A stretch of DNA of 64,000 nt from an uncultured Clostridia bacterium (GCA_945876935.1 CAMCQA010000001.1:1-64000); one strand, 5' to 3'; shown: positions 31,334 through 40,834, counted from the stretch's first letter. Program-made: numbers and translations. Notes: generated by a model not told the origin, from the letters alone.

Positions 31334-32929
31334 ATGGCTTTTAATAGTTTGGCTTTCGGCATATTTTTTATAACTGTTGTTACGTTGTACTATTTGGTAC
31401 CAAAGAAGATGCAATGGGTATTGCTTTTGCTAGCTAGCTATTTCTTTTATGGTTATGCAAGCATTAAATTTTTGCCGTTTTTATTATTGACAACACTGAG
31501 CACATATTTTGGTGCTATAAAGATAGATGAGAATCATAAGCAAGAAAAGCTTATCTTATCTGACCCTGAGAAAGAATATACTAGGGATGAGAAAAAAGAA
31601 ATAAAGGCTAGAGAAAAGAAGAAGAGAAAAAGAATTCTTCTTTCTATTTTAGTTTTGAATTTTGGGATTTTAGGATTTTTAAAATATTTTAATTTCTTTG
31701 TTGACAATCTTAATTTCCTTTTAAAACCGATGCTTACAGATAAAAGCTTGCCACATCTCAACCTTTTACTTCCTTTAGGCATATCTTTTTATACTTTCCA
31801 GACAATGTCCTATATCATTGATGTTTACTGGAAGAAGATTGAGGCCGAGAGGAATATTGGTAAGGTGGCTCTTTTTGTTTCTTTCTTTCCACAGATGTTC
31901 TTAGGTCCTATTGGAAGATTCGGAGATCTTGCAGGTCAGTTATTTGCAGAGAGAAAGTGTGATGCTCAGCAAGTAAAATTTGGACTTCAACTGATAGCTT
32001 GGGGTTTTTTTAAGAAGATAGTTATAGCCGACAGAGTGAGCATGGTTGTAGACCAAGTTTTCAGAACACACGACAATCTATCTGGTTTGATGGTTGGAAT
32101 AGGTGTCTTTCTTTATGCTATTCAAGACTATACAGACTTCTCTGGAGGGGTTGATATAGTTAGAGGTGTTGCTCAAACTATGGGAATAAATATGGCTGAA
32201 AACTTTAAGAGACCATATTTCTCAAGAACTATACCAGAATTTTGGAGAAGATGGCACATGAGTTTAGGTGCATGGATGAAAGATTATGTTTTTTATCCAT
32301 TTGCGCTTACAGATAGAGTAAAAAAACTTAGCAAGACTTGTAAAGGTAAGTTTGGAGACAACATGGGAAAGGCTATACCTATAGCTCTTGGCAATTTGTT
32401 AGTATTTTTCCTAGTTGGTGTTTGGCATGGCGCCAGCTGGAACTATATAGCATGGGGTATATACTACGGCCTTCTTATAGGTATTGGAGGAATGCTAAAG
32501 CCTGTATTTGAAGCTATGAACAATAAGCTTCATATAAACAAATCATCAAAGATTTTTATAGGATGGCAAATTTTCCGTACATTCTGGTTGACGTGTTTAG
32601 GTTGCATTATTTTCAGAGCTGAAGGAGCGGAGCAAACATGGCTAATATTTAAGAAATTCTTGATGGTATTTGATTTGCCTAAAAATGTTATTTCTGAATA
32701 TTGGGGACTTGGAGTAAGCCCTTACGAAGTAGCTTTGATACCAACTTTCATAGTAATACTTTTAATCGTAGATATTATGCAGGAGAAAATGGTTGTCAGA
32801 GAGTGGCTTGAAAATAGACGCCCTGTCGTAAGATATTTAATATACTTGATAGGATTTTTGATTATTATAGGGTTTGGCATGTATGGACCAGGATTTGATC
32901 AAAATCAATTTGTATATATGCAATTTTAG
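31334..32929 (+). CDS. dltB: DltB-like MBOAT acyltransferase
   Basis: A 531-residue multi-pass membrane protein of the MBOAT family. FNSLAFGIFFITVVTLYYLVPK, FLGPIGRFGDLAGQLF, PEFWRRWHMSLGAWMKDYVF and the catalytic-type histidine in VWHGASWNYIAWG (near residue 365) are the family hallmarks. AAAGGGAG precedes the ATG at 31334. DltB takes an aminoacyl group from DltC on the inside and passes it across the membrane to a polymer acceptor. AlgI-like O-acetyltransferases look alike, but the carrier and ligase genes downstream fix it as Dlt-type. Confidence 0.88.
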   Translation: MAFNSLAFGIFFITVVTLYYLVPKKMQWVLLLLASYFFYGYASIKFLPFLLLTTLSTYFGAIKIDENHKQEKLILSDPEKEYTRDEKKEIKAREKKKRKRILLSILVLNFGILGFLKYFNFFVDNLNFLLKPMLTDKSLPHLNLLLPLGISFYTFQTMSYIIDVYWKKIEAERNIGKVALFVSFFPQMFLGPIGRFGDLAGQLFAERKCDAQQVKFGLQLIAWGFFKKIVIADRVSMVVDQVFRTHDNLSGLMVGIGVFLYAIQDYTDFSGGVDIVRGVAQTMGINMAENFKRPYFSRTIPEFWRRWHMSLGAWMKDYVFYPFALTDRVKKLSKTCKGKFGDNMGKAIPIALGNLLVFFLVGVWHGASWNYIAWGIYYGLLIGIGGMLKPVFEAMNNKLHINKSSKIFIGWQIFRTFWLTCLGCIIFRAEGAEQTWLIFKKFLMVFDLPKNVISEYWGLGVSPYEVALIPTFIVILLIVDIMQEKMVVREWLENRRPVVRYLIYLIGFLIIIGFGMYGPGFDQNQFVYMQF

Positions 32930-32941
32930 GAATTTATTGTT

Positions 32942-34168
32942 ATGAATGAAAAGAAGAAGAGACATTTTTTAGAGATAGCTATAATGGGTTTGATTTTAAT
33001 AATATCAATACTCATTGTAAGCAGGTTCTCAACACATCAATTTAACTCTCATGAGGTAAGAGTTAGAAACTTCTTTGCAATGGAAGATAACACCATAGAT
33101 GTGGTTAATATAGGTGCAAGTGAAATTTATACAGGTTTTAGCCCAGAATATCTTTGGGAAAACCATGGTATAACGAGTTACAATTTAGCTACTGCGGGAG
33201 CGCCTATGGGACTTGCAGAAAATCAAATAAAGGTTGCTTTGAAGACTCAGAAACCAAAATTATTTGTAGTATCCATAAATGGTGCTCAGTATAATGATAA
33301 GAGAGCAACGGCTGAAGGCTACGTGAGAATGTGGGTTGATAATATACCTGAGTCAGAGCTTAGACAGGAAGCTATCGACAGGCTTGTTGAAGGGGATAAG
33401 ACCGCATACAAATATAAGTTTTTAAAATATCATTCCAATATATTAAGACTTCCAGAAGCAGTAAGTCTAGAGATGAGGGAGCATAGAGCTAATAAGGATA
33501 AGAGGCTTCTAACAGTGAGTGGTATAGATGGATTCGTATCAGTTAATAAAGAGCCTATTGCAGATGAAGATATCTATCCTATTGAAAATTTTACAGAGCG
33601 AGAGGCTCTCGGCAAAAAAACACAGAAGCAACTTGATGAGTTATTAGATTTTCTAGAGAAAGAAAAGATTGACAACGTTGTATTTGTAAATATGCCAACA
33701 TATTTCACAGAAAAAAGGAAGAAGGACTTTAAACTTAGAAAGAAGCAAAATGAGGCTATATCTCAGATTGAGGCAAGAGGCTTTAAGGTATACGACTTTA
33801 CCAAAGAGATGGATGCAATTGGTTTAGATAGTCATAAAGATTTCTACAACTGGGGTCATTTGAATATTCTTGGGCAAGAAAAGATGACAGAGTACTTCTA
33901 TAATAGAGTTTTGAAAGATATGAATTTTAAGAGCGACATATCACAAGAAACGGCTAAAAAATGGGATGAAAACTACGACTATTATAAAAAATTCTATGAT
34001 TGGGCTAAAAATATAATAGAGACAGAAGGTCCATCAAAGATGAAGTATGATTATGCCATAATTGATCATCTTGAAAACGATACTTTAGAGTCTTATGAAA
34101 AAAAGATAAGATTCAAGAGTGAGATTGTAAAGAAAAATGACAAGGGTAATGAAAAGCCTAAGAAATAG
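32942..34168 (+). CDS. SGNH/DltD-like membrane-anchored protein
   Basis: A 408-residue protein with one N-terminal membrane anchor (IAIMGLILIISILIV) and an extracytoplasmic domain. VVNIGASEIYTGFSP contains a Gly-x-Ser nucleophile-like Ser60, and NWGHLNILGQEKM supplies the His of an SGNH fold. It fills the place of DltD, but its opening is closer to the SGNH proteins paired with MBOAT genes in Clostridia than to classical DltD. It probably transfers or hydrolyses the ester at the cell surface. Confidence 0.8.
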   Translation: MNEKKKRHFLEIAIMGLILIISILIVSRFSTHQFNSHEVRVRNFFAMEDNTIDVVNIGASEIYTGFSPEYLWENHGITSYNLATAGAPMGLAENQIKVALKTQKPKLFVVSINGAQYNDKRATAEGYVRMWVDNIPESELRQEAIDRLVEGDKTAYKYKFLKYHSNILRLPEAVSLEMREHRANKDKRLLTVSGIDGFVSVNKEPIADEDIYPIENFTEREALGKKTQKQLDELLDFLEKEKIDNVVFVNMPTYFTEKRKKDFKLRKKQNEAISQIEARGFKVYDFTKEMDAIGLDSHKDFYNWGHLNILGQEKMTEYFYNRVLKDMNFKSDISQETAKKWDENYDYYKKFYDWAKNIIETEGPSKMKYDYAIIDHLENDTLESYEKKIRFKSEIVKKNDKGNEKPKK

Positions 34169-34224
34169 AATTTATAAATAAAATATCTATGGAATTTGAT
34201 GAATTAAAAATATAGGAGAATTTA

Positions 34225-35742
34225 ATGTACAACGTACTAGAATATCTTGAAAGAAGTGCAAAAAACTTTCCGAAAAAAGTTGCTTTTGCAGACTTAGAAA
34301 AAGAGATTACTTATGAAGATTTAGTTTTTCAGGCTAAGCAAATAGGAACATATATTGCTAAGAATTTTGAGAAGAACACACCTATCCCTGTTTTTATGGA
34401 AAAGGGTGTAGATGCTATAACTTTATTCTTCGGTATTGTATATGGCGGCTGTTTTTATGCCATGATGGATTTAAAGCAGCCTAAAACGAGATTTGAGCAT
34501 ATCCTTAAAGTCCTTGATGTAAATGTTGTAGCAACAAGCAGTAAGTATGAACAAGGTCTAGAGAAGCTAGAGTTTTCAGGTGAAACTATAAGGTTTGACG
34601 AGATAAAAAATACAGAAATAGACGAAGAATCTCTTCAGGAGATTAGAGATATTCATATAGATGTAGATCCTCTTTATGGTATTTTTACATCTGGGTCAAC
34701 AGGTGTTCCGAAAGGAGTTGTAGTTAATCACAGAAGTTTGATTGACTTTATAGATGTGTTTACAGAGACTTTTGAGATAGGGGAGAATGAAGTAATTGGT
34801 AATCAGGCTCCGTGGGACTTTGATGTATCAGTTAAGGATATTTACTCTACTATATCAAAGGGCGCTAGGATGGAAATTATTCCGAAACAATTTTTCTCGA
34901 TGCCTGTTAAGCTATTAGATTTTCTCGTTGAAAGAAAAGTTTCGACAATTATTTGGGCAGTTTCTGCTGTAACTATTATAAGCACTTTAAAAGGTTTCGA
35001 TTACAAGGTTCCAATGGATATTAAAAAGGTGATGTTCAGTGGAGAGGTAATGCCGATAAAGCACCTTAATATTTGGAAGGACTATCTTCCAGACGCTACA
35101 TATGTTAATTTGTATGGTCCTACAGAGATTACTTGCAATTGCACATATCATATTATTAAAGAAGATTATGAGCCAGGTACAGTAATTCCTATAGGTAAGC
35201 CTTTTAGAAATGAGAGAGTATTTCTTCTAGATGATGAAAATGCTCTGGTTTCAAAAGAAGAAGAAGGTAAAATGGGAGAAATTTGCATAAGCGGTACAGC
35301 TGTAGCTCTCGGTTATTATAATAGCTGGGATCAGACAAATAAGGCTTTTTGCCAAAATCCATTAAATGACAAATATATAGAATATATATACAGAACGGGA
35401 GATCTTGGGTATTACAATGCATCTGGACTTTTATGCTTTTCATCAAGAAAAGATTTTCAGATCAAGCACATGGGACACAGAATAGAACTTGGTGAGATTG
35501 AAAATTCTCTAGATAAGGTAAATGAAATAGTGAGAGCAACTTGTTTATTTGAAGATAATAAAATAATAGCTTTCTATGAGGGAAATATCGATAAAAAGCA
35601 GTTGCATAGAAAGTTAAAGGAGACTTTACCAGTCTTCATGTTACCTAATGTATATATGCAAATAGAAGGTTTTCCTTTGAATAAGAATGGTAAGATTGAT
35701 AGAGGTAAGTTAAAGGAAATGTTGGTGGCTAAAAATGATTAA
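34225..35742 (+). CDS. DltA-like amino acid:carrier protein ligase
   Basis: A 505-residue AMP-forming ligase. GIFTSGSTGVPKGVV is the P-loop-like A3 motif, NLYGPTEITC the A5 motif, YRTGDLGYY the A7 motif and LNKNGKIDR holds the catalytic lysine of A10. WDFDVSVKD keeps the aspartate that binds an alpha-amino group. In DltA proteins the pocket motif is FCGE, with a cysteine near the D-alanine methyl group; here it is FSGE (Ser272). The substrate may thus differ from D-alanine. It loads the carrier protein encoded at 37015, and overlaps the next gene by eight bases. Confidence 0.85.
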   Translation: MYNVLEYLERSAKNFPKKVAFADLEKEITYEDLVFQAKQIGTYIAKNFEKNTPIPVFMEKGVDAITLFFGIVYGGCFYAMMDLKQPKTRFEHILKVLDVNVVATSSKYEQGLEKLEFSGETIRFDEIKNTEIDEESLQEIRDIHIDVDPLYGIFTSGSTGVPKGVVVNHRSLIDFIDVFTETFEIGENEVIGNQAPWDFDVSVKDIYSTISKGARMEIIPKQFFSMPVKLLDFLVERKVSTIIWAVSAVTIISTLKGFDYKVPMDIKKVMFSGEVMPIKHLNIWKDYLPDATYVNLYGPTEITCNCTYHIIKEDYEPGTVIPIGKPFRNERVFLLDDENALVSKEEEGKMGEICISGTAVALGYYNSWDQTNKAFCQNPLNDKYIEYIYRTGDLGYYNASGLLCFSSRKDFQIKHMGHRIELGEIENSLDKVNEIVRATCLFEDNKIIAFYEGNIDKKQLHRKLKETLPVFMLPNVYMQIEGFPLNKNGKIDRGKLKEMLVAKND

Positions 35743-36967
35743 GGGATATACTCCAAATTATAAAGAAGTAGCTGATAATATAGGAACAGCAGCATATATT
35801 TTTGATGCAGATGTTCTTAGAGATAGGCTAATAATGCTGAAAGAAACTCTTGGGCAGGAAATAGACATATGCTATGCTATGAAGGCTAATCCTTTTATTG
35901 TTAAGGAAGCTGAAAATCATGTAGATAGATATGAGGTATGTTCTCATGGAGAATTTCGTATATGTGAGAAAGCGAATATTCCTATGGAGAAGATCGTACT
36001 ATCGGGTGTTTACAAGGAAGCAGAAGATACAAAGAGGATTATTGATACATATAGAGATAAGATTTTATATACAAGTGAGTCTGTAAATCAATTTCATCTC
36101 ATAAATGAAAGAGCTGAAGAAAATGGCATCGTAGTAGATATGATTCTTCGTATAACAACAGGAAATCAGTTTGGGATGAATGAAGAAGAACTTTGTAGTA
36201 TCATAGCTGATAGAAGTAAGTTTAAAGGTGTAAATATCGTTGGGATTCAACACTTTTCAGGAACTCAGAGAAAAAATTTAAAAATTTATAAAGAAGAGTT
36301 AGACTATTGTGATGACCTTATTGATAAGCTTTATAAAGAATATGGATATAAGGCTGAAGAGTTGGAGTTTGGTACGGGCTTTTTCTTTGATTACTTTCAG
36401 CCTAACTCAAAAAAAGAAGTTGTGGATAAGGTTAATGGTGAAGCAAATAGTAGAGCTTTGGATGTGGAGCTGGTTAAGGAATTTAGAAAGTTACTTGACG
36501 AGATGCGATTCAAAGGGAAGATATCTTTAGAGATTGGCAGATTTATAGCTGCACCTTGTGGAAGATACTATACTTCTATCGTAGATAAAAAATTCAATGG
36601 AAATATTCACTTTGCTATTGTAGACGGCGGTATACATCAGCTAAATTACTTTGGTCAAATGATGGGCATGAAGCTTCCTTGGTACAGGCAGCTAAAGCCA
36701 AATGGAGAAGTTTATGTTGATGGAGACACAATTGTGAATGTTAGTGGCTCTTTATGCACTATAAACGATAATATAGTTAAGCAGATGCCTTTGACAAATC
36801 CAGAGATAAAGGATATACTTGAGTTCAGAAATGCAGGTGCTTACTCTATGACTGAGACTCCAGCTTTGTTCTTAAGCAGGGATTTGCCTAAGGTTTATAT
36901 CTTTGATAAAGAGAATGGCTTGAGACTTGTTAGAGATAGGTATGAAGCATTTGAGCTTAACTTTTAA
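35735..36967 (+). CDS. Fold-III PLP-dependent decarboxylase-like enzyme in dlt operon
   Basis: A 410-residue protein of the LysA/ornithine decarboxylase fold-III family. CYAMKANPF contains the PLP lysine (Lys50), IQHFSGTQ and EIGRFIAAPCGRYY bind the cofactor phosphate, and GAYSM holds the C-terminal Tyr. Where diaminopimelate decarboxylase has C-E-S-x-D, this protein has GSLCTIND, so the substrate is probably not meso-DAP. The gene lies between ligase and carrier protein. BtrK of butirosin synthesis is a relative that decarboxylates glutamate while it is bound to a carrier protein, and a like reaction is possible here. Confidence 0.85.
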   Translation: MIKGYTPNYKEVADNIGTAAYIFDADVLRDRLIMLKETLGQEIDICYAMKANPFIVKEAENHVDRYEVCSHGEFRICEKANIPMEKIVLSGVYKEAEDTKRIIDTYRDKILYTSESVNQFHLINERAEENGIVVDMILRITTGNQFGMNEEELCSIIADRSKFKGVNIVGIQHFSGTQRKNLKIYKEELDYCDDLIDKLYKEYGYKAEELEFGTGFFFDYFQPNSKKEVVDKVNGEANSRALDVELVKEFRKLLDEMRFKGKISLEIGRFIAAPCGRYYTSIVDKKFNGNIHFAIVDGGIHQLNYFGQMMGMKLPWYRQLKPNGEVYVDGDTIVNVSGSLCTINDNIVKQMPLTNPEIKDILEFRNAGAYSMTETPALFLSRDLPKVYIFDKENGLRLVRDRYEAFELNF

Positions 36968-37014
36968 TGGATTGAACATATCCGTATAAGATATGGAAAA
37001 GAAAGAGGAAAGAA

Positions 37015-37239
37015 ATGGATAGATTATTAGAAATTTTAGAAGAAATTAACCCAGATATTGATTTTGAGAATACGACTACTCTTATTGACGATGGCTTGCT
37101 TGACTCCTTTGCTATTCTTGAAATTGTTGGAGAAATAAACGATGAGTTTGACGTAGAGATAAGTGCGCCAGATATTGTTCCTGAAAACTTTAATAGTGCA
37201 CAGGCTATGTGGGAACTGATTGAAAGATTGCAGGGTTAG
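37015..37239 (+). CDS. dltC: DltC-like carrier protein
   Basis: A 74-residue acidic helical carrier protein. DDGLLDSFAILEIV has the Asp-Ser site for 4'-phosphopantetheine, and ISAPDIVPENFNSAQAMWELIERL is a typical helix III-IV. It should carry the activated amino acid from the ligase to the MBOAT protein. It is the last gene of the operon, closed by a strong bidirectional terminator. Confidence 0.92.
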   Translation: MDRLLEILEEINPDIDFENTTTLIDDGLLDSFAILEIVGEINDEFDVEISAPDIVPENFNSAQAMWELIERLQG

Positions 37240-37256
37240 TAAAAAAGACTATAAAA

Positions 37257-37292
37257 AGAGACTAGATGAGAATTTCTAGTCTCTATTTTTTT
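37257..37292. terminator. Bidirectional terminator between dltC and HD gene
   Basis: AGAGACTAGA and TCTAGTCTCT pair around an 8-base loop, with T7 on the plus-strand side and an A-run before the stem that gives T's on the minus strand. It serves both converging units. Confidence 0.88.
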
Positions 37293-37293
37293 A

Positions 37294-37869
37294 TTATTGT
37301 TGAGGAAATCTAGCTTCGTATTCCTGCATGGCAGCGATTGTATTCTCAAATAAGTAATCCATCTCCCAGCCTAAATTTTCTGCACCTTTCTTTATAACTT
37401 CGCGGTCACAGCCTCCTGCGAACTTTTTATCTTTAAATTTTTTCTTAAGAGATTTTACTTCCATACCTTCAGTACTTTTGTTAGGTCTCATAAGAGCGTA
37501 TGCACCTATAATACCCGTTAATTCATCTACTGTATAAAGGACTTTCTCCATAAGATGCTGCGGCTCTACATCGCATACCATTCCATAACCATGGGCCTGT
37601 ATCGATCTGATGAATTCTATGTCGTATCCTTCAGACTCAAGCAGCTCAACACATTTGTGACAATGCTCTTCAGGATACATTTCAAAGTCTATATCGTGAA
37701 GAAGTCCTACAAGCTCCCAGTAGTCAGCCTCTTCACCATGTCCTAACAGATTGGCAAAGTATTTCATACAAGCGCCAACTGTAACTCCGTGTTGGATATG
37801 AAAGTCTTCGTGATTGTACTTTTTTAGAAGCTCTAAGGCTTCATCATATTTTTTTTCTATCTTTCTCAT
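37294..37869 (-). CDS. HD-domain metal-dependent hydrolase
   Basis: A 191-residue HD-superfamily protein. The His near residue 26 (FHIQHGVTVG), LVGLLHDIDFEMYPEEH and IRSIQAHGYG give the H...HD...D metal site, and VLYTVDELTG is the usual following helix. GAGGAGGATAAAG lies before the ATG. Such small HD proteins are nucleotide or phosphate-ester hydrolases of unknown substrate. It is a single-gene unit opposite to the dlt operon. Confidence 0.85.
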   Translation of the reverse strand: MRKIEKKYDEALELLKKYNHEDFHIQHGVTVGACMKYFANLLGHGEEADYWELVGLLHDIDFEMYPEEHCHKCVELLESEGYDIEFIRSIQAHGYGMVCDVEPQHLMEKVLYTVDELTGIIGAYALMRPNKSTEGMEVKSLKKKFKDKKFAGGCDREVIKKGAENLGWEMDYLFENTIAAMQEYEARFPQQ

Positions 37870-38020
37870 AACACTTTATCCTCCTCATTGATGTGTATAT
37901 TATAACTGAAAAAAATCATAAAGTGGAGAGATATTATATAAATTGTATTTATATAGTGCAGAAATATTGAAAAATCAAGGATATGTGGATGATAAACCAT
38001 TCTATATATTTGGACTCTCC

Positions 38021-38049
38021 TTGAAAATTACAGGGTGAATTGATATAAT
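38021..38049 (+). promoter_or_regulatory. Promoter of AEC transporter gene
   Basis: TTGAAA, 17 bases, TATAAT. An upstream ATG at 38048 overlaps the -10 box and cannot be the start, which fixes ATG 38081. Confidence 0.85.
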
Positions 38050-38080
38050 GGAGAAGATTGTTTTAAGAAGGAGAATATTA

Positions 38081-39031
38081 ATGATTATAGTATTTGTTAG
38101 GGTTATGGCCATATTTTCCCTTATATTTTTGGGATTTATTTCAAACAAAATAGGCATTTTACCTTTTGAGTCTAGAAAGCATCTTATAAATTTGATGATG
38201 TATATAACAGCCCCTTGTATGGCGGCTTCATCTATATACACTAAAACTTTATCCGAAGAAGTTTTAAATTCAACTTTTCAGATATCTGTTACAGCGGCTA
38301 TATACTTTGTTGTAATAAGTGTGATAAGCTATTTTATCGTAAGAATGGGCAAGTTTAAACCTATAGAGGAAATGGGTCTCTATATGGTTGCCATGACATG
38401 CATAAATACAGGTTTTATGGGATTTCCAGTTACAAAGGCGGTTTTTGGTGGAGATATATTTTACCTTATGGTAATGCACAACGTTGTAAGTTGTATGTAC
38501 CTTTATGGTGCAGTTCCTATTCTTTTAAAGATTGGAAGAAAGAATGTTGAGAGCCACTTTCTGCAGAATTTGAAGGATATATTAAATCCTGCTATGATTG
38601 GTATATTCGTAGGAATATTATTTTTAGCTCTTGGAATTCAGCCTCCTAAAGCTATCAATGAAGTTATTATCTATTTGAGTGATGCGACTATCCCCTTATC
38701 TATGATAATAATAGGTGTTCAGCTAGGATCCAGCAATATGATGGAGGTAATAAAACATAAGTATGTAAACCTAGTAAATATTTTTTCAATGTTTGTTTTT
38801 CCTATTTTGACATTCTTTGTGGTGGAGCAGTTTGATATGCTTGAAACTAATGTAAAAGTAGTACTTATATTTGCAAGTGCTTTTCCTGCAGCAGTAGTTC
38901 CATCAGCAATAGCTGAGCAACAAGGTTTACAAACAAATAGACTAGCGGAAGTTATCTCTCTCACAACACTTACTTCCCTTATAATTATACCTATATGTGC
39001 TACATTCCTTACAGCGTATTACGGTTTATAG
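38081..39031 (+). CDS. AEC-family transporter (auxin efflux carrier type)
   Basis: A 316-residue membrane protein with about ten helices in two inverted halves. MMYITAPCMAASSIY and CINTGFMGFPVTKAVFG in the first half, and ASAFPAAVVPSAIAEQQG in the second, are the crossover segments of the AEC/bile-acid symporter fold. GAAGGAG precedes the ATG at 38081. Members export or import organic acids such as malate or malonate; the substrate here is not visible. Confidence 0.9.
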   Translation: MIIVFVRVMAIFSLIFLGFISNKIGILPFESRKHLINLMMYITAPCMAASSIYTKTLSEEVLNSTFQISVTAAIYFVVISVISYFIVRMGKFKPIEEMGLYMVAMTCINTGFMGFPVTKAVFGGDIFYLMVMHNVVSCMYLYGAVPILLKIGRKNVESHFLQNLKDILNPAMIGIFVGILFLALGIQPPKAINEVIIYLSDATIPLSMIIIGVQLGSSNMMEVIKHKYVNLVNIFSMFVFPILTFFVVEQFDMLETNVKVVLIFASAFPAAVVPSAIAEQQGLQTNRLAEVISLTTLTSLIIIPICATFLTAYYGL

Positions 39032-39060
39032 GATATAATTACGTATAAAAAAGTTAAGAT

Positions 39061-39097
39061 AATCCTCAAAGAGAAATAATCTTTGAGGATTTTTTTA
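39061..39097 (+). terminator. Terminator of AEC gene
   Basis: A 12-base perfect stem AATCCTCAAAGA/TCTTTGAGGATT with a 7-base loop, followed by T's. Confidence 0.9.
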
Positions 39098-39159
39098 TTA
39101 AGAAAATTACCCTTTAATGATATAAAAACGGCATCTTAAGAGAATTGAGACAGTTTAAG

Positions 39160-39188
39160 TTGACGAGAAAAATTAGCCTTAATATAAT
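39160..39188 (+). promoter_or_regulatory. Promoter of PC4-like gene
   Basis: TTGACG, 17 bases, TATAAT, about 43 bases before the start codon. Confidence 0.8.
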
Positions 39189-39231
39189 TTGCTTATCCCC
39201 TTAAAAAAATTATGCAGAAAGGAGAATGCGA

Positions 39232-39492
39232 GTGGCAAAAGCCGGAAAAAATGGAAATGGTAGTATAAGTTTTGACGTGAGAGATGCTCTAGGAGTTCTA
39301 TCTACAAGTAGCACAGGATGGAACAAGGAGGTAAATGTCATTGCTTGGAACGATGCCCAACCAAAGCTTGATATAAGAGATTGGGATGAAAATCACGAGC
39401 ACATGTCAAAAGGAATAACCTTGCATAGAGATGAGGCAAGAGAATTATTTAAAGTTTTAGAGTCTCTAAAAGATAAAGATTTTGAATTTTAG
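39232..39492 (+). CDS. YdbC/PC4-like ssDNA-binding protein
   Basis: An 86-residue protein of the PC4/YdbC family. ISFDVRDALGVLSTSSTGWNKEVNVIAWN and KLDIRDWDENHEHMSKGITL match the beta-hairpin DNA-binding core. GTG 39232 follows AAGGAG by seven bases; the ATG at 39226 is too near. YdbC proteins bind single-stranded DNA, and in bacteria their role in transcription or repair is unclear. It has its own promoter and terminator. Confidence 0.85.
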   Translation: MAKAGKNGNGSISFDVRDALGVLSTSSTGWNKEVNVIAWNDAQPKLDIRDWDENHEHMSKGITLHRDEARELFKVLESLKDKDFEF

Positions 39493-39554
39493 TTCCTACT
39501 TACTCTATGTAGAAGTTGAGAATTATCTTATAGAGGCGGGTAATTTTCGACAAT

Positions 39555-39586
39555 AAAAAATCAGGGATTTAACCCTGATTTTTTTA
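39555..39586. terminator. Terminator between PC4-like and AI-2E-type genes
   Basis: AAAAATCAGGG and CCCTGATTTTT form a perfect 11-base stem with a 6-base loop and T's on both sides. It ends both converging genes. Confidence 0.88.
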
Positions 39587-40834
39587 TAGTATGTTATCTA
39601 ATATATCTTCTTCATCTTCTTTTGTTTCATCTACATCATATTTTAAATTATGTAGCTTCTCTTCTCTGCTATCAGCCCAGCGCCCTAATAGGAGTTGGAA
39701 AATGCTTGTTACAGGTACTGCTATAATCATACCAATAATTCCCATGTAGTACCCGAATACTAAAATGGAAAGCAAAACAAACATTGGCCTTAAGCCTATT
39801 GAAGATCCTACGATTCTAGGATAAGTAATATTTGAGTCTATCTGCTGTATTATGAACATAACTACCACAGCTGTCACACCTTTCCAGATACCATCTGTAA
39901 ACACTGCGACTGTAAATGCAGGAATCATTCCTATAAATGGACCAAAATAAGGTATTACATTTGTTAGGCCAGCAAAGATGCCGAGAAATAAAGCAAACTC
40001 AACCTTCACAAGAGAAAGTCCCAATATCATTAGAAGTCCTATTATAGATGAATCTAAAAGAACGCCTCTTATAAACTTAGAAAGTATTTCGTTTGCTTCG
40101 TTTAAAGTTTTAGCAATAGATTTACCTTTTTGTGGTGCAAAAAGATAAAGAACTCTATTCCATAAAGTTGCAAAGAACTCTTTGTCAGATATTAGGTATA
40201 TACTTAGGATAACTCCCATAAAGAAGTTGAATAACTGCCCACCAACACCAGCTACAAGGGATAGCACTGCATCCGCATTAATAATTGATGCAAACCAGCG
40301 AACTATGCTGTTTGCTGCATTTTGCAGCTGCTCAGAGAAGACTCCTTGAGGGATATTGGATATCCACCACTGAAATTTATCTTCATAGCTTTCTACAAAG
40401 TTTTTAAGATTTGACACTGTTTCATCAAAGCTTCCAAAGGAAACCTGTCCTAATAGAAGAGATGTTAAAGTGTACACTAGTGCTATAAATATTGCCAGTA
40501 TCAGAATATATGTTATGAAAATGCTAATGAACCTACTTGCTTTAGAGTCTTTTTCGTCTAGTTTGGTTAGTACTTTATTAGGTATTATTCTTTTTAACAC
40601 ATTATTATCAACAGTATTCACAAGAGGATTTAATAAATATGCTAGTATTATGCCTATCCATAGAGGAGAAAGGGCATTTGAAATACTTGATATCCCACTT
40701 GATAATAAGGAAAATACCTTTTCGTAGTCTTTTACAACAAAGAAAGCTATGTAGAGTATAGTTGATGTAAAAATTATAAAAAAGCTAAGTTTTACAAAGA
40801 AACTATCCTTCATAAATTCACGGTAACGCTTCAT
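39584..40834 (-). CDS. AI-2E-family transporter (PerM-like)
   Basis: A 416-residue membrane protein with seven or eight helices. LSPLWIGIILAYLLNPLV, the central coiled extracellular region (residues about 150-210) and ITYPRIVGSSIGLRPMFVLLSILVFGYYMG near the end are typical of AI-2E/PerM permeases; the last segment is the family's most conserved part. AAGGAGG lies before the ATG. Members export various substrates (autoinducer, Na+/H+ in relatives). The substrate is unknown here. Confidence 0.9.
   Translation of the reverse strand: MKRYREFMKDSFFVKLSFFIIFTSTILYIAFFVVKDYEKVFSLLSSGISSISNALSPLWIGIILAYLLNPLVNTVDNNVLKRIIPNKVLTKLDEKDSKASRFISIFITYILILAIFIALVYTLTSLLLGQVSFGSFDETVSNLKNFVESYEDKFQWWISNIPQGVFSEQLQNAANSIVRWFASIINADAVLSLVAGVGGQLFNFFMGVILSIYLISDKEFFATLWNRVLYLFAPQKGKSIAKTLNEANEILSKFIRGVLLDSSIIGLLMILGLSLVKVEFALFLGIFAGLTNVIPYFGPFIGMIPAFTVAVFTDGIWKGVTAVVVMFIIQQIDSNITYPRIVGSSIGLRPMFVLLSILVFGYYMGIIGMIIAVPVTSIFQLLLGRWADSREEKLHNLKYDVDETKEDEEDILDNIL

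Noticed and set aside
31334..32929. MBOAT gene as an alginate-type O-acetyltransferase
   Set aside because: Ligase and carrier protein genes in the same operon fit Dlt-type chemistry and not acetyl transfer.
36309..36530. 73-codon frame inside the PLP enzyme gene
   Set aside because: It is an out-of-frame shadow of a clear enzyme gene.
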